DNA of 64,000 nucleotides, from the NCBI GenBank assembly GCA_036365515.1, contig CM070873.1:73000529-73064528 (forward strand), written 5' to 3'. The notes under the pieces were generated by a model that saw only the letters and a program-made list of their open reading frames with translations, was not told the DNA's origin and did not search any database. Each line of letters begins with the position of its first letter. Within the stretch, counting starts at the first letter, position 1. Position numbers and translations under genes: made by a program. The DNA is from Torymus aiolomorphi. Taxonomy: Eukaryota > Arthropoda > Insecta > Hymenoptera > Torymidae. Shown here piece after piece: positions 1-56,333 of this stretch.

Positions 1-436
1 CTTGGGGGGGGGGGGTCCAAAGTTTAGACGATTCACTTTAAAATTGAAGTCAACTATAGACGTTTTTCAGTTTGACATATGCTAATACAGATCGTTCTTA
101 ATTTCGAAATTCTAAATTATGAAAATCATATTTTCGAGTGTAACAATTCACCTACTGTCCAAAACATCGAATTTCATTAATAGAATTTTAATAGGGATAC
201 AATGAAGTTATTTTGAAATAAATCATTAGAAATAAGTTATATTTGCTTTGAAATCGTATTGATGAAATTCGAAGTTTTAGACAGTAGGTGAATTGTTCGA
301 TTCGAAAATATGATTTTCGTAATTTAGAATTTCGAAATTAAGAACAATCTGTATTAGCATATGCCGAACTGAAAAACGTTTATAGTTGACTTCAATTTTA
401 AAATGAATCGTCTAAACTTTGGACCCCCTCCCCCCT
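1..436. mobile_element. Hairpin MITE with poly-G ends, copy 1
   Basis: Nearly the whole segment folds on itself. Both ends read as a G-run followed by TCCAAAGTTTAGACGATTCA in inverted orientation, and the arms of about 190 bp stay complementary to a short AT-rich middle near 190-250. There is no coding capacity. A second copy lies at 15081-15803, where a GCGTAT duplication flanks the element. The left flank of this copy is cut by the window edge, so its target duplication cannot be checked. The superfamily is not recognised. Confidence 0.8.
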
Positions 437-715
437 GTCTTTTGCTAATGACTTGATTTCCACTTTAATTGCAAACATTTTTCTGAACACTATACTTTTG
501 CTTACTCTCGAGTTATCTTAGATATGTGATAATGTTAAAGATTTAAAATTGTTGACGCGGTAGTGAATCATGAAATAGTAATTTCAGAAAATCATCCAAC
601 TCAGGTTATCTAGATAATGATAAAAAAAATCAATTCTCTTAATGTAATGTCAGAGAATCTCTGCGGTAATGTATAAATATTTCACAATATTTTGATATTT
701 ATGGGATTTAATATT
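437..715. other. AT-rich spacer, nothing recognised
   Basis: Stop-rich AT-rich DNA between the hairpin MITE and the end of the microsatellite-bearing repeat. I see no open frame, RNA or repeat structure in it. Confidence 0.5.
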
Positions 716-739
716 GCTTCCTCATAGAGAAAGCTTTGT

Positions 740-1744
740 CATAGTCATAGTAGTAGCGGGGATGGTCAGCGGCCCCTTTCGGGGACTTGGCTTCCTAGCA
801 CTCGGCCGAGGCCCATTGTGCTTTACCCCTGGTTTATTACCCACTACCCACCTTTGCCTTGATCAGTACGATCGCTTTGCATATCGATGCTAGATCAAGC
901 TCCCTAAGATCGTGTGGTTCCAGGAAGAAGAGTCTCCAAACCCTCCATCTGATTGCTACCATCACTGGGCAGCGACACAGAAGGGGAGCTGAGGTCTCCT
1001 CCTCTTCTCCACATCTCCTGCACCGATCCATATTCACGAGACCTAACCTATATAGGTGGTGCTATATTCTACCGCTGCTTTGATGCTCCTCCTGGGGAGA
1101 CTTAGGATCTCGTTACACCAAGCGGTTGGAGCCTCTTCCCCCAAGAGGTGCCTCACCTGTCTGCAGTTCGTCAAGCACTGTCATTCCTCTGCCGCCTTCG
1201 CAGTTGTCCAACTGTCAAGCGCCCCTTTCAACACACTCTCCGTCATTGGTACCCTGCGGTACAGCGCCCGGCATCGAGTCGCGCCCCTTTTTGCCAGTCG
1301 AGCCGCCTTTTCGTTACCGATTACTCCCGCGTGCCCTGGTACCCAATACAGAGTGACCCTGTTCACGGAGGATAGCCTATCTAATGCTACCTTGCAGCTC
1401 CACGCCTCTTCCGAGCGAAACTCCGCAGCCTCCACCGCCCGAAGTGCCGCTTGGCTATCTGAGCAGATGGTGATCCGCTACAGCGCCCGGCATCGAGTCG
1501 CGTCCCTTTTTGCCAGTCGAGCCGCCTTTTCGTTGCCGATTACTCCCGCGTGCCCTGGTACCCAATACAGAGTGACCCTTTTCACGGAGGATAGCCTATC
1601 TAATGCTACCTTGCAGCTCCACGCCTCTTCCGAGCGAAACTCCGCAGCCCCCACCGCCCGAAGTACCGCTTGGCTATCCGAGCAGATGGTGATCCGCTTC
1701 CCCTCTAACCCGCCCGAGGTCATGGTTTCTGCGCATTCCCTTAT
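740..1744 (-). mobile_element. 5'-truncated non-LTR retrotransposon, 3' part with RNase H
   Basis: The minus strand encodes the C-terminal part of a non-LTR (LINE) polyprotein: an RNase H domain, then a Cys-rich tail. Near-identical 14-bp sequences AGAGRAAGCTTTGT at 726-739 and 1745-1758 fit a target-site duplication, so the insert is about 1 kb and 5'-truncated. The 3' end, read on the minus strand, closes in short TATGAC-like repeats rather than poly(A). Internal stops and a tandem duplication show it is dead. Confidence 0.75.
837..1037 (-). pseudogene. Cys-rich C-terminal tail of the non-LTR polyprotein
   Basis: The predicted peptide contains CRRCGEEEETSAPLLCRCP. This is the CxxC...E.ET..(H)...C pattern commonly found after RNase H at the C-terminus of R1/jockey-like LINE proteins. 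The expected His is replaced here (APLL). The stop lies about 100 bp before the inferred 3' end of the element, leaving a short 3'UTR. A frame change separates it from the RNase H segment, which supports a decayed copy. Confidence 0.6.
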
Positions 1745-1783
1745 AGAGGAAGCTTTGTAAAGGTGAACAATTTTTCGAGGCAA
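1181..1783 (-). pseudogene. RNase H domain of non-LTR retrotransposon, tandemly duplicated
   Basis: The frame ending at 1478 carries ITICSDSQAVLRAV, the RNase H strand with a catalytic Asp, followed by VTLYWVPGHAGVIGNEKAAR, the WxPGHxGxxGNExA signature. The same signature recurs in the same frame in the stretch ending at 1181. The DNA explains this: a 219-bp segment (73 codons) is repeated in tandem, about 1259-1477 and 1478-1696, and the junction makes an in-frame TAG near 1478. RNase H of LINE elements degrades the RNA strand during target-primed reverse transcription. The start codons that can be drawn are arbitrary, because the real protein begins far upstream in the missing part. Confidence 0.8.
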
Positions 1784-1861
1784 AAAATGTTCAAAAAGAT
1801 GCTTTAAGGCGATATATGTCTATATTTGCTGATTTTGAGAAATTTTTTTTCGTGGATGTGG

Positions 1862-1909
<48 letters not shown>

Positions 1910-1984
1910 CAGTGCGTGCATGTATGTGTGTGTGTGCGTGCGTGTGTGCGTGTGCTGTGCGTGCGTGCGTGCGTGCGCGTGTGT
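1862..1984. repeat. (TG)n / (TGCG)n microsatellite
   Basis: A pure TG run of about 40 bp grades into TGTGCG and GCGT variants. It sits inside the reverse copy of the microsatellite-bearing repeat. Long open frames rich in Val, Cys and His on both strands here are artefacts of the repeat. Confidence 0.95.
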
Positions 1985-2329
1985 AAAAAAACTCATATCT
2001 CGGAAACGAATCGATCAATTTTCGTCGGACAAAGATTATTCTCTTCGTCTCGCGAAAAAAACTCGGTACCCTGATGAATTTGAGTTTTTATTGATTTTTT
2101 TTTTTTATAACCAAAAAACGGTTTTGAATTTTTATTTTTTTTTATTTTTTTTATATCTTACAGTCATTATTACATAATACAATGAACTTTTCTTGAAAGG
2201 TATTTTAATTACCTATATTTCCTTTTTTTTTATATTTAAATTATCTTCACTCTGTCATTTGTTATTAAGGAAAACGTTTTTATATTTCATAAATTAATTT
2301 CTCAAAAAATATTTTATTTATAGACTTGA

Positions 2330-4025
2330 AATTTTAACCACTTATTACACTCATTGAAGAATATATTTGGTTAAAATTTCAAGAGATCATCTTCATTTGT
2401 TTTTTAGAAAAAAATTATTTTAGACAAAATTTGCGTTTTCGTTGTCGCACGGTAATAAGAGTAAAAATTATCCAATCGTCTTAAAATTTGGAACAGATGT
2501 AGATTTTATGTCTGTAGTTTCCAGGAATAACGACTTAACTGTCTTTTTGTCAAAGTCGAGTTATCATCGGAATTTATACCTTCTAAATCCCCTTTTTCAT
2601 GTAGATTTGGTCCGGAAATCTGAAACGCGTTCAAAGAGCAAATATCAGCCAAGTGCATAACCACTTAACTGCACCTGTGCTCGGAAAAACCACTTAATTG
2701 AATATTTATATTTAATTAAAAGCACCGTTTTGAAGTTAATACTATACAATAAACAGATTATGGCATACCTATTTTTATAGCAACAAAGATCAAAGGCAAT
2801 ATATAATAGAACACTGAAAAAAATTTTAGGCTGTAGAAAGCATAGTTTCGATTTGCTGTACTAGCACTATTTATATTGATCATTTACCCTTACAGGCGGC
2901 TGAAGCAGTCTATTTATTTGTATAATGTAACGGCACTATTGGTCAGATGCGTAAAATGTATTTGTACAGCTCTGACAACGGTACGATTTAGTTGACAACG
3001 CTACAATGCGAAGCCAACGTTTATGTTATAATCTCAAAAAGTCACAAAATCCGCCGACCAACCGCGTGTTCGCAATCCGCTTTTACGTATTTCATTTGTA
3101 ATTCAGTGTATTTATCAATCGAGATTATTTTAATGAAAAGTATGTACGTATGTCGAATCATAACCTGTTTAATGCTTCGACAAAAGAACTCTATACATTA
3201 GTGCTTTCAGTGTATCTTGTACGGCTCTCACAGCTGTACCGATACAATTACTGTACCTAAAAAATTCAGCGAAAAGAAAATCAGCCAAAAAGTATCGTTG
3301 CCAGAGCCGTACTTTCAGTTCTCACAACGTAAAATTGTTTTCAGTGTAGGTAACACAACAGCTTTGATTGCCGGGCGATGGGGCGAGTGTGCATAAACAG
3401 TAACCGAGTAACGTTCGGTATTAGGTTTACCGAATTCCTTTGACTTATATCTATCTTATTTGAACAATTTCTCTAAACCACTTAACTGCATTGTTTTGTT
3501 TCTTTATACAAAGAACAAAAATGTATTCTAGAAGCTGATAGTGGGGTTCGAAAGATATTCGATATCTCTGTAAATGTCTCAATTGTTATGACTCATCTCG
3601 CGCATTTCGATCTTACATATGAAGTGTCATGACAGAAATTTTAAAACGGCGATTTCTCGAAAACACGTACAAGTGGGTTAAGTCATTATTCCTGGAACTC
3701 ACATATATATCGTCAGATCGCGTTCTTTGCCCATCAAAATCTGTACATTACGACCAAAGATATTTCAGGTTAAAAATTTTGTTTAAAAATTTTCGAATAT
3801 CAACGTATTCCAATAGACAAATTTCACAATTCATGAATAAAAATGTATCGATCGATCGCTCTTAGCATTGTGGTGGTTTCCGTTATCGATGCCAAACATT
3901 TTTTAATAAAAACGCAAGTTTTTTTTTAAATAACTTCTTTATCAAAAGAAATAAAGATAATCTCTTGAAAATTTAACTAAATATTGTAATAAATAATTGT
4001 AATAATTGGTTAAAATTTCAAATTG
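2330..4025. mobile_element. TIR-type element, nested, non-coding
   Basis: Two sets of inverted repeats can be seen. The outer ends are 'gaaattttaaccacttatta' near 2333 and a degenerate inverse ending near 4015. The inner ends are 'gttccaggaataacgactt' near 2518 and its inverse near 3680-3700. The same 'ttccaggaat' block recurs at 20380. There is no transposase frame. The interior 2700-3600 is AT-rich and carries no recognised gene. This is probably one non-autonomous element inside another. Confidence 0.45.
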
Positions 4026-5074
4026 ATGGTCAATAAGTCAACATTTATAGTGCCATACGTGCGCAATAATAGCGTCCCTCTTATAGGTATTATGCATCTG
4101 TAGAGAAGGGATGGAAAAGGAATTCGTGAATCGCCTTATACGTGTTGACATTATGCGCCTCGGGACAGTCTTCTTGGATTTTCCCTCATTTTTTGTCGCG
4201 AGACAATTAATGTGTGGGGCTCGTCTCTCCGACTGTAAAAAATTCTTTTGTATCAGCGCATGCAGACGCAATAGCGACAAGCAATAAACGAATAACAATA
4301 AAGTTAAAGCTCCTTAATGATCCGTGAAGTATTGATATTGCCCCTTATAAGTGCTCAAGCAAAGTCCAAATAGGGAATCATAGGGAAAGTTATAAATAAA
4401 TACCGAAAATTTGACGTTACTTTATTTGTAAGACGTGTGTGTGTGTGTGTGTACACACACACACACACACACACATAAATATTTACACGAATTTTCATCA
4501 TCGACTGAACTGTCGGAATCACGAGGAAAAATTAATTTATGATGTTGTTGACTGCAATAAGAGGATAGAAATTAGTCATATTATCCTTATTTGAGGTTAT
4601 GTATGAATTTTTTAGCGATTAGTCCATATCGCTTATGATGTTATTAAGAGATACGGCAACATTTGAAACATAATAGAGTAATTTCACAACATAAAACACT
4701 TAGAACTTCTTCCGCATAATTAAAAAAAAAGAAAATAAATTTATTATTCATCAAAAGTCATTTTGATAATTGCCCATTCAAAAATCACTTTAAACTATTA
4801 CCTACCGGTTTATTGCATCAGTTCCTATATTTTGTTATTTCCAAAATTAAGTTTAAAATACTTGTGTATTATTTATTGTGCTGTAAATTTTATAAATTTT
4901 TTTAGTTTAATCGTTGTCCAGTCATTCAGAAATAAATTTGTTCAGTCGTTATAGTAAATATACAATTAAATTTGTTTAGATAGTGGCAGAATGAGAGTGA
5001 GGCGATGTTTTATGTAGTTGTTTTGTGAATTTTTTATTGCAATATAATTAAATTTTTTATTTCTATTCACTTAC
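4026..5074. other. Unassigned AT-rich DNA with (GT)n(AC)n tract
   Basis: No gene is recognised. At 4434-4477 a GT run is followed directly by an AC run, so the tract is self-complementary. Peptides in 4038-4298 (minus) and 4763-4954 show no family motif and are probably chance frames. Confidence 0.5.
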
Positions 5075-5076
5075 TA

Positions 5077-6297
5077 CACGGAGAAAAATGTTATAATAAA
5101 TTGTATTATAAGTATAATAAAAATTACTATATAATATAGGAAGAGTGTGACATTTCCACTGTATGCTGCATTTTTGTTATAACTATATGAATAATTACAA
5201 CATTTTTAGTAATTTTTATTACAGTGTTGATTAAAAAGTATTACGACATAAAAGAAAAATTGCTATTCGGACGTCCAAGTCCCGCTAGGTGTCTCTCTCG
5301 TTGCATCTCTAAGGTATACCAAAGTCACGTGATGTATGCGAGGCAGGTTTGAACTTGTAAAATTCTATTTTTATGAAATGTAATACTTTGTAAATGATTG
5401 TATATATCTTTGTATTGATTAAATATTTTTCGTTTTTTCGTTTTTGATTCCATTTTTGCGTAATTAAAATTAATATAATTTATTTTGTATGAAGTTAAGG
5501 TGCGTTTGTTTACCGCTGACTAATGTAAATGCTGTCAGCTGAGAGCTGTGAGCTGTCTGCTTAGGTATAACTTAGAGCAGTTCTAATTTTTCCCACTAGG
5601 TGTGCCACTTTTGCTTGGACGTCAGAATACAACATAGCAAAAACTGTGATATAGTAAAATTTGAAATATATTCTTTTAATTTTAGCCATCTGTCATAAGA
5701 AATTTTGTTATCCAACATAGTAAAAATTGCTACAACTATAGTACTTTCTGCGTACGTCAAGGCGTGCACATGGTCTAATTGAGGTTATGTACTCCATCGC
5801 AATTTCACTTGGCCTTGCTTTTAAGTAAGCAAAACTTTGAAAATCTCGATTCAATCATTTTATTTTTTATTATGTACATTGATGATGAGTATTTTTTGTG
5901 TAATTGTAGTTATTCAATATTATCATTTAAGAGATTTCGTAACCAGGGGTTTGACATATGTCAGTTCCAAAATTTTGTACTCAAGAATCCTACTTGGGTA
6001 AGTGGTTAGCGCGTCCGATTACCATGCTAAGGGTCCCAGGATCGATCCCAACCGTCGTAAAAAATAAATTTTATTTCTAATTTTAAATTTATTTTCACAT
6101 TAAGTATTCTATTAAAATGCAAAAATAGTTCAAAAAATGAAAAAAAATTAATTTTTTGAAATTTAAAGTCAGCCATAAAAATTACTATGTTGTGTAGCAA
6201 AAATTATTATAATTTCGATATGTCACACCGTTCCTATAAAATATAGTAATTTTTCTCACATTTTATAATAAAATTTATTATAACATTTTTCTCCGTG
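5077..6297. mobile_element. TA-flanked TIR element starting CACGGAGAAAA, with tRNA-like interior
   Basis: The ends CACGGAGAAAAATGTTATAA and its inverse are flanked by TA on each side (5075-5076, 6298-6299), as expected for Tc1/mariner-type insertion. The terminal complementarity runs on for about 80 bp. The element is 1221 bp, AT-rich and has no transposase. Near its right end lies a tRNA-like segment (5991-6056). Its terminal motif is shared with the elements at 13481, 16691 and 19898. Confidence 0.8.
5991..6056 (+). other. tRNA-like sequence inside TIR element
   Basis: The order of features resembles a tRNA: an A-box-like GGGTAAGTGGTTAGCGCG, then a B-box-like GGATCGATCCC at the right distance. 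The anticodon arm pairs poorly and the acceptor ends do not pair, so this is not a functional tRNA gene. It could serve as a remnant Pol III promoter. The segment is followed by 'cgtaaaaaat', as is the tRNA-like segment at 21847. Confidence 0.5.
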
Positions 6298-6649
6298 TAT
6301 GTGACACCAGATGGATGAAAGGCTTTCCTACGTCTCATTTATTTTCTATAAAAATAGTTATCATATCTAAACACTTAAGATATTAGCTTCGTATACATTG
6401 ACCCTCGGTATATATCATCGGCCGGCCCTCTCCTATTAGTATACTTTTGCACTCATCCTAATTTACTCTTGATATACTCAGACCCATTATATGACTATCT
6501 CTCTATACTATCGGCTCGTTTCCTCGACATAAAAGATGACATAAATCGCTATGATATTCTTACCTTTCGTCCAATCAGCCTCGAATCAAAATAATCTTCT
6601 TCAGGATCGTGCGTTTCGCTTACATATTATCCCTTGTATTCTGTTGACA
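6298..6649. other. Upstream flank of TPS, no gene seen
   Basis: AT-rich sequence between the TIR element and the CpG-rich TPS promoter region. No open frame or repeat is recognised. Confidence 0.4.
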
Positions 6650-6962
6650 TATACACGAAGTAGCGATGAAAAGCTCTCGAGCGAAAGAAAACGGCGCGCG
6701 GAGCTTGCATACGGTGCGCATGCAAAATACAATACGCTCTCTCCGGGCGCGTCGAAAAAAGGAGTGCGAGGAGCGCATATACAGATATATAATGAGAGCG
6801 ATCGACAGAGCGACTCTCCGCGTTCGACAAGTTCTCTCTTTCTCTCGCGATAGTACCACATTGGTGCGTGCAAAAGAGTCAACGAGAGATGACCGTAGAG
6901 AAAGAGCGAGAGAGAAAAACAGAGGGAGAGAGTGCGGGCTGATAAGGAGATAACCCCACTGA

Positions 6963-7013
<51 letters not shown>

Positions 7014-7577
7014 CTAACACTCAATCGGCGTCTCTCTCGGTCCCCCTCCCCCCGCGGGGTCGAGAGGTCGCGCGTCTTCTTCCCTCTCGCTCGTCTCCCG
7101 TCGAGGCGTATATGCGCGCGCGTGAGAGACAGATAGGAGAGAAAGAGAATAGTTTCCTCGCACTTTGGACTGCGCGCGGCAAGCTTAAGTTCGAATAAAC
7201 CGCGGGCGGCTTGCTCAGTGCCGCACCGACGACACATCGCAGCACAGCGTTTCCTCGTCTACACACACACACACACACACTTGCATTTGGGATCGGTTGC
7301 ATCGAGGCAGCAGCAAATTGCACGCTCGCCATGGGTCTTTAGCAGGGGTTGAAGGCTTTTTGTCTGAGGAAGGAAGAGATAGAAATAGAAGGATCGAGGA
7401 AGTGTCTCCGTTGCGTGCGCACGCGCGACAGTGATCTCTTTTGAAAAAGCACGTGCAGCGCGCCGATCGCGCGTCGGCTGTAACGTATAGAGGCAGAAGG
7501 AGGATTTTAGCCGCGGACACGTTCTTTTTTTTCTTTATACCTTGTTCTTTTGCTGAATATATTTGGAAGGTTTAATA
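6650..7577 (+). promoter_or_regulatory. Putative TPS promoter and 5'UTR
   Basis: Base composition changes abruptly: the stretch is CpG-rich and packed with GAGAGA/CTCTCT runs, including (CT)n at 6967-7010, the type of sequence bound by GAGA-type factors in insects. It lies directly upstream of the TPS start. An initiator-like TCAGT is at 7215-7219; no convincing TATA box is seen. Open frames here (6551-7520, both strands) are low-complexity Arg/Ser-rich and are judged spurious. The transcription start is an inference, and an upstream non-coding exon cannot be excluded. Confidence 0.4.
6967..7010. repeat. (CT)n microsatellite
   Basis: Uninterrupted CT dinucleotide run of about 44 bp in the putative TPS promoter. 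Confidence 0.95.
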
Positions 7578-52222
<44,645 letters not shown>

Positions 52223-52800
52223 CAAATCCGACGTTTACGAACCGAGTCTTAGGTAAAAAGAAGTGTCCTCAAACTCCTCCTTCCTCCCCCACTTTTCCGC
52301 CTGTACTCGTATTTTCAATTTTTTTTTTGTAATTAGGAGTAACTAATGTAACTCGTAGGATTTAAGGATATTTGTTTAGAGATACCAAAAAAAACTGGGA
52401 AAATTAAAAACTTGAGAGTGATGCGAGAAAAAAAAAACATGAAAAAAGAATAAGAACGATGTTGGGCTAGAAATAAGCTGTGTAAGTCTAAAATATCAAA
52501 TAAGAAAAAAGGCTGCACTGCTTTTGTCACTCACTGTGAGAATAATTATTGTCGGGAACTATGAGCAGTTGCTTTCGATATTTATTGTCTCTTCGCTATT
52601 TTCATCGTGATGGCGTATTATTTTTATGATATATTGATTGATTTATTTAAAAAGTTGATACATTTTGTTTGATTAAACATACATTTTACACCAACAAATT
52701 ATTTTTTTTACTAGTTGTAGTCGAGAAAAGAGATTCTATTGTTTTTTATAATATTTTTGATTAACCTTTGTTTTTATAAAATAAAGCGATTTCTATATTA
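52223..52800 (+). other. TPS: TPS 3'UTR with poly(A) signal at 52780
   Basis: The stop is followed by about 560 bp without coding features. AATAAA at 52780-52785 (ATAAAATAAAGCG) is the best poly(A) signal. The 3' end itself is inferred. Confidence 0.5.
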
Positions 52801-55396
52801 CAATACTACGTGCTTCTAGTTCCTGAATAGAAAAAGTATCTATCGAATATCACCTTTCTTACAATGTTGATTGTGTGAATATTTTTTAGATACTGTTTTT
52901 AGATCCTTTTGCGATATTGCAAATGTTGCCATTGGAACTTGCAAAGGACTTTTGGGTCTTCTTTTTTAAACAAACATCAATTTGATAAAACGAAATCAAT
53001 AGGATTAAAACCGAGCTTAGAAGAAAAGTCAAGGGATCTTCAAGATTCTTTGATTTTCAATTAATTTGTACCAGCTCCAACGAGCGAGAAGTGTTTTTCC
53101 TTCGACGTGAAAGATAAACTTAACTTGTACTTCAAGGTGGTACTTAGATGTAGTGTTAAATTTGTGTTTCTCAAAGGCTGAAAGATGAAGCAAGTGATTT
53201 TGACTTTAGGAGACTACTTCTATTACTTTTTCTTTTCTGCGTGTTAAAAAGAGCTTTATGAAGAGAATACGCGCAAAAATAACTGCGTAATAGCTGCATT
53301 TTTGGCCACATGCGCTATGTTATTGTAATAATTAATTTAGCATTTTTTGTTGTACCTATTTGCAAAGACTGCAAAATGTGGTTCTCTTACTTCATTAATT
53401 TGTTTCCAGAAAAGATCAAGAAGTGCCAATGCGATTTTTCATCTCGCAATGAATATATTTGTCGCAAAAGTAAAACGAAATCACATAATTTTTTTAAAAA
53501 ATATTAAAAATTTTCTTCATTGGAAAAATTGTAGAATTCTAAAGTAATATTTACACTGTGTAAAGCAAATAATTTTCTTACATCTTAGAAATTAAAAGTT
53601 ACCTTTGCTTTTGATAATCGTTGCAATTAAGAGGAGTAATTTGAATTTAAGTGTCGTGAGTATTTTTTAGTGATTAGTAAAGTGTAGTAAAAAAAATATT
53701 AAGGAACAGATATGCAAAGCATCGACCGAACAAGTTGATTACATGTGACTTTGTATTTTGAAAAGGAAACGCATACATAGAGCAAAAGCCTTTTAGACAT
53801 CTGTTATATCAATATTTACCGTTTTATACAAAAACAATTTTTGTCGAAATATTTGTCTCGTTGTGCTGTTGCCCATCGACATTTTGTAAACATTCTTATA
53901 AAACAACACTTTACAAACTTTACAAAATATAAAATATGAAAACGAACAAATGAACAAATTTTACGACTGAGTCTGTAAACGCGCGGATTGGCTTTCCTTT
54001 GTGATGTATGTACATATATCTTTTAATCGCGCAAAATATGTTATCCCGAATGCGCACTATTTTCCTATGTGTATCTGCATACACGGTGTAGCGTGCGCTC
54101 GCCTACATGTGTGTGCCTATGTGCACGAGATATAACGAAAAGTCGCGGAAGCGTAATGTCTATTATTGTATACATCAAAACAAAACAAAGAGTGATCCGT
54201 ATTTTTTATATATCTCGAAATTTGCCACAGGTATCTTCTATTTGTCTGATGTTGTCATGTAATGATTACTATTATATTTTTTAGCATGAAAATGTTGAAA
54301 TAATCTTTCTTAAAAAAAAAAACTATACTTTTTGTGTAAATTTTCTTTCCTCGTTCCCGTATACTTCGATCGATATATAAAAAGTTCACAAGGTTTGATT
54401 GCAGATTCTATGAAAATGAACATAGACTCATCTTAAACATATATCGCAATACTTTAATAGTCTTTTCCAAAAATGAGCAGCAACGTTAACTTTAAAACAC
54501 AAAGTCGATTTTCTTTTTTTTATAAAAACATTTTATATATACAATTTTTTCCGAACGGATTTTATCCATTGAGACTGTAACAAAAATGCCCCTCTTCACT
54601 AATCCAAATGTGATGTGCGTTAATATACTCACAAGTCCTAAATATTGTTATTTAATGTTTAAAAATAAACGTTTCAAAGTTAGGACGTTTTTGAAAAGAA
54701 GTAAGTACATTTGTGAAAAGAGATTGTCATGTAAGTGGAAATTTGTTATGCAATTATTGCTCTAATTGGTTGTAATCTCACATTCTCCCTGGTATTCATA
54801 TTAGTCAATTATTATCATCACCTAGTCCCTACAACCGAATATAAATAAGTCAAAATGGCTAGTCAAGAGACAACAGCAAAATATGTGTATAGATGAAAAA
54901 CGAAATAAGTCGCAAATGTAATAAGACAGTCGACATTCTTGAGACATACACACATTATATAAAAGCATAGTGGGAAATTCATTTGTTGTGTGTATATATT
55001 ACATGTAGTAATTCGTCTTATACATGTACATGTATAGACGAAAATCCTTAATTTGTGCACTTACATTACAAAGCATGGAAGGCTGGCAGTGGTTTAGAAA
55101 ATATCAGCAGACAAAAATCGATTTACATTTTATATGAATAATTATAGATTATAACTGGAGAAAAAGTCTTATAAACATGATGATGAGGATGATAGCAATA
55201 GAGAGCGTGTATAAAAATTGATCAGAAAGCAGAAGAAATGTAAGGAGGTAGAAAACTAACAAATTTGAACAAGAGTCGATTATACGCTGTAGTACTTCGC
55301 TCAATACATATATTTTTTAGTTATTGATCAGTTTTTTCATTTATCCTATTTTACCTATACTATTATTTATCGTAGTTATTAGAAAGAAAATATCGT
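52801..55396. other. Intergenic DNA downstream of TPS
   Basis: AT-rich, with only short frames lacking motifs. No RNA gene or repeat boundary is recognised. Confidence 0.45.
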
Positions 55397-55635
55397 TTTT
55401 AACACACCCCATCATAAAGTTCGTACTTTATTCCCGCCGAAGTGGGAAAAAAGAGCTACGTTCATTCCCTACCCTCACTCTAGTCCCCAGCGCCACGCAC
55501 ATGTGCCCTCGCCTTCGGCTCGGGAAACAGTGCGTTGCGCTGGACACGAGAGTGAGGTTAGGGAATCAATATGCAGCATTTTTTCCCTTTCCAGCGGGAA
55601 ACGAGTACGAACTTTATGATAGTTGTGTTAAAAAG
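55397..55635. mobile_element. 239-bp TIR element (ATCATAAAGTTCGTACT)
   Basis: Perfect inverse pair ATCATAAAGTTCGTACT at 55411-55427 and 55604-55620, with imperfect complementarity continuing outward (tttttaacacac). The interior is GC-rich (CTCGCCTTCGGCTCGGG hairpin). Non-coding. Confidence 0.65.
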
Positions 55636-56333
55636 TCGTATATTGCACTCGTGAATACAGTGGGTTGTGCGAAGCTGCGCGTTTGTCGCCCTCGTTTCGC
55701 TCAGGCGACAACTCTCGCGCAGGGAGCACACAGCCCACTTTATTCCCTTGGTGCATAATATACTATTATCAACGTCGCCTACGTAAACTATAGCACGTTT
55801 CATGGCGTCCTTGCAAAGACTAGTACGTTTCACAAAACTGTGTTATGAACTGCGTTTGCGTAAACCCATAAGGGCAATTCTACAGTGGAACCTCGAATTT
55901 TAATTTCTGATAAAAGTTAAATGAAGTAATATTAGATAAAATAAAAGTTAAATTAAATAATAATAACTTTATGCGTTCCCATAGCAGTCTCGATCTAAAA
56001 TGTCAGCGGTAGAATCTATATATTAATTAGTTAATCAACTAAGTCGTAAACAAGTAATATTAACAATAACTCGAATAGGAATTGACAATAAACGAGCGAT
56101 AATGAATTTATTAACCAATTACCTCTAACAAATAGTAATTGCGCCCGTATAATTAAACTATTAATAGCAAGGTCAACGCGCTAACGAACAAATTGAGATT
56201 AGCAATAAAACTAAATTAACGATTAAATTAATAACTATTTGGACAATAAACATTAATTACATTATAATAATTAGCGATAACAGCAGGCATAATAATAATT
56301 CATTAGGGAAGCTCGCTCGGGTAGGAAAAACTC

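Larger units (their letters stand above)
716..2520 (-). repeat. Microsatellite-bearing interspersed repeat, copy 1 (reverse)
   Basis: In reverse orientation this shows the same layout as the copies at about 11945-15040 and 28975-31655: AT-rich body, a phrase close to 'gagatatgag', a (CA/CGCA)n tract (here 1862-1984), about 90 bp, then a terminal AAAGCTTCCTCTA motif. The non-LTR fragment at 740-1744 interrupts the terminal motif. The copy has diverged and I cannot place its outer boundary exactly. There is no transposase frame. Confidence 0.5.

Noticed and set aside
1791..2177. His/Thr-rich and Cys/Val-rich frames on both strands
   Set aside because: Same artefact, from the (TG)n tract at 1862-1984.
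6551..7520. Several overlapping Arg/Ser-rich frames on both strands upstream of TPS
   Set aside because: Low complexity from GAGA/CTCT runs in a CpG-rich region; they overlap each other in all frames and sit where a promoter and 5'UTR are expected.
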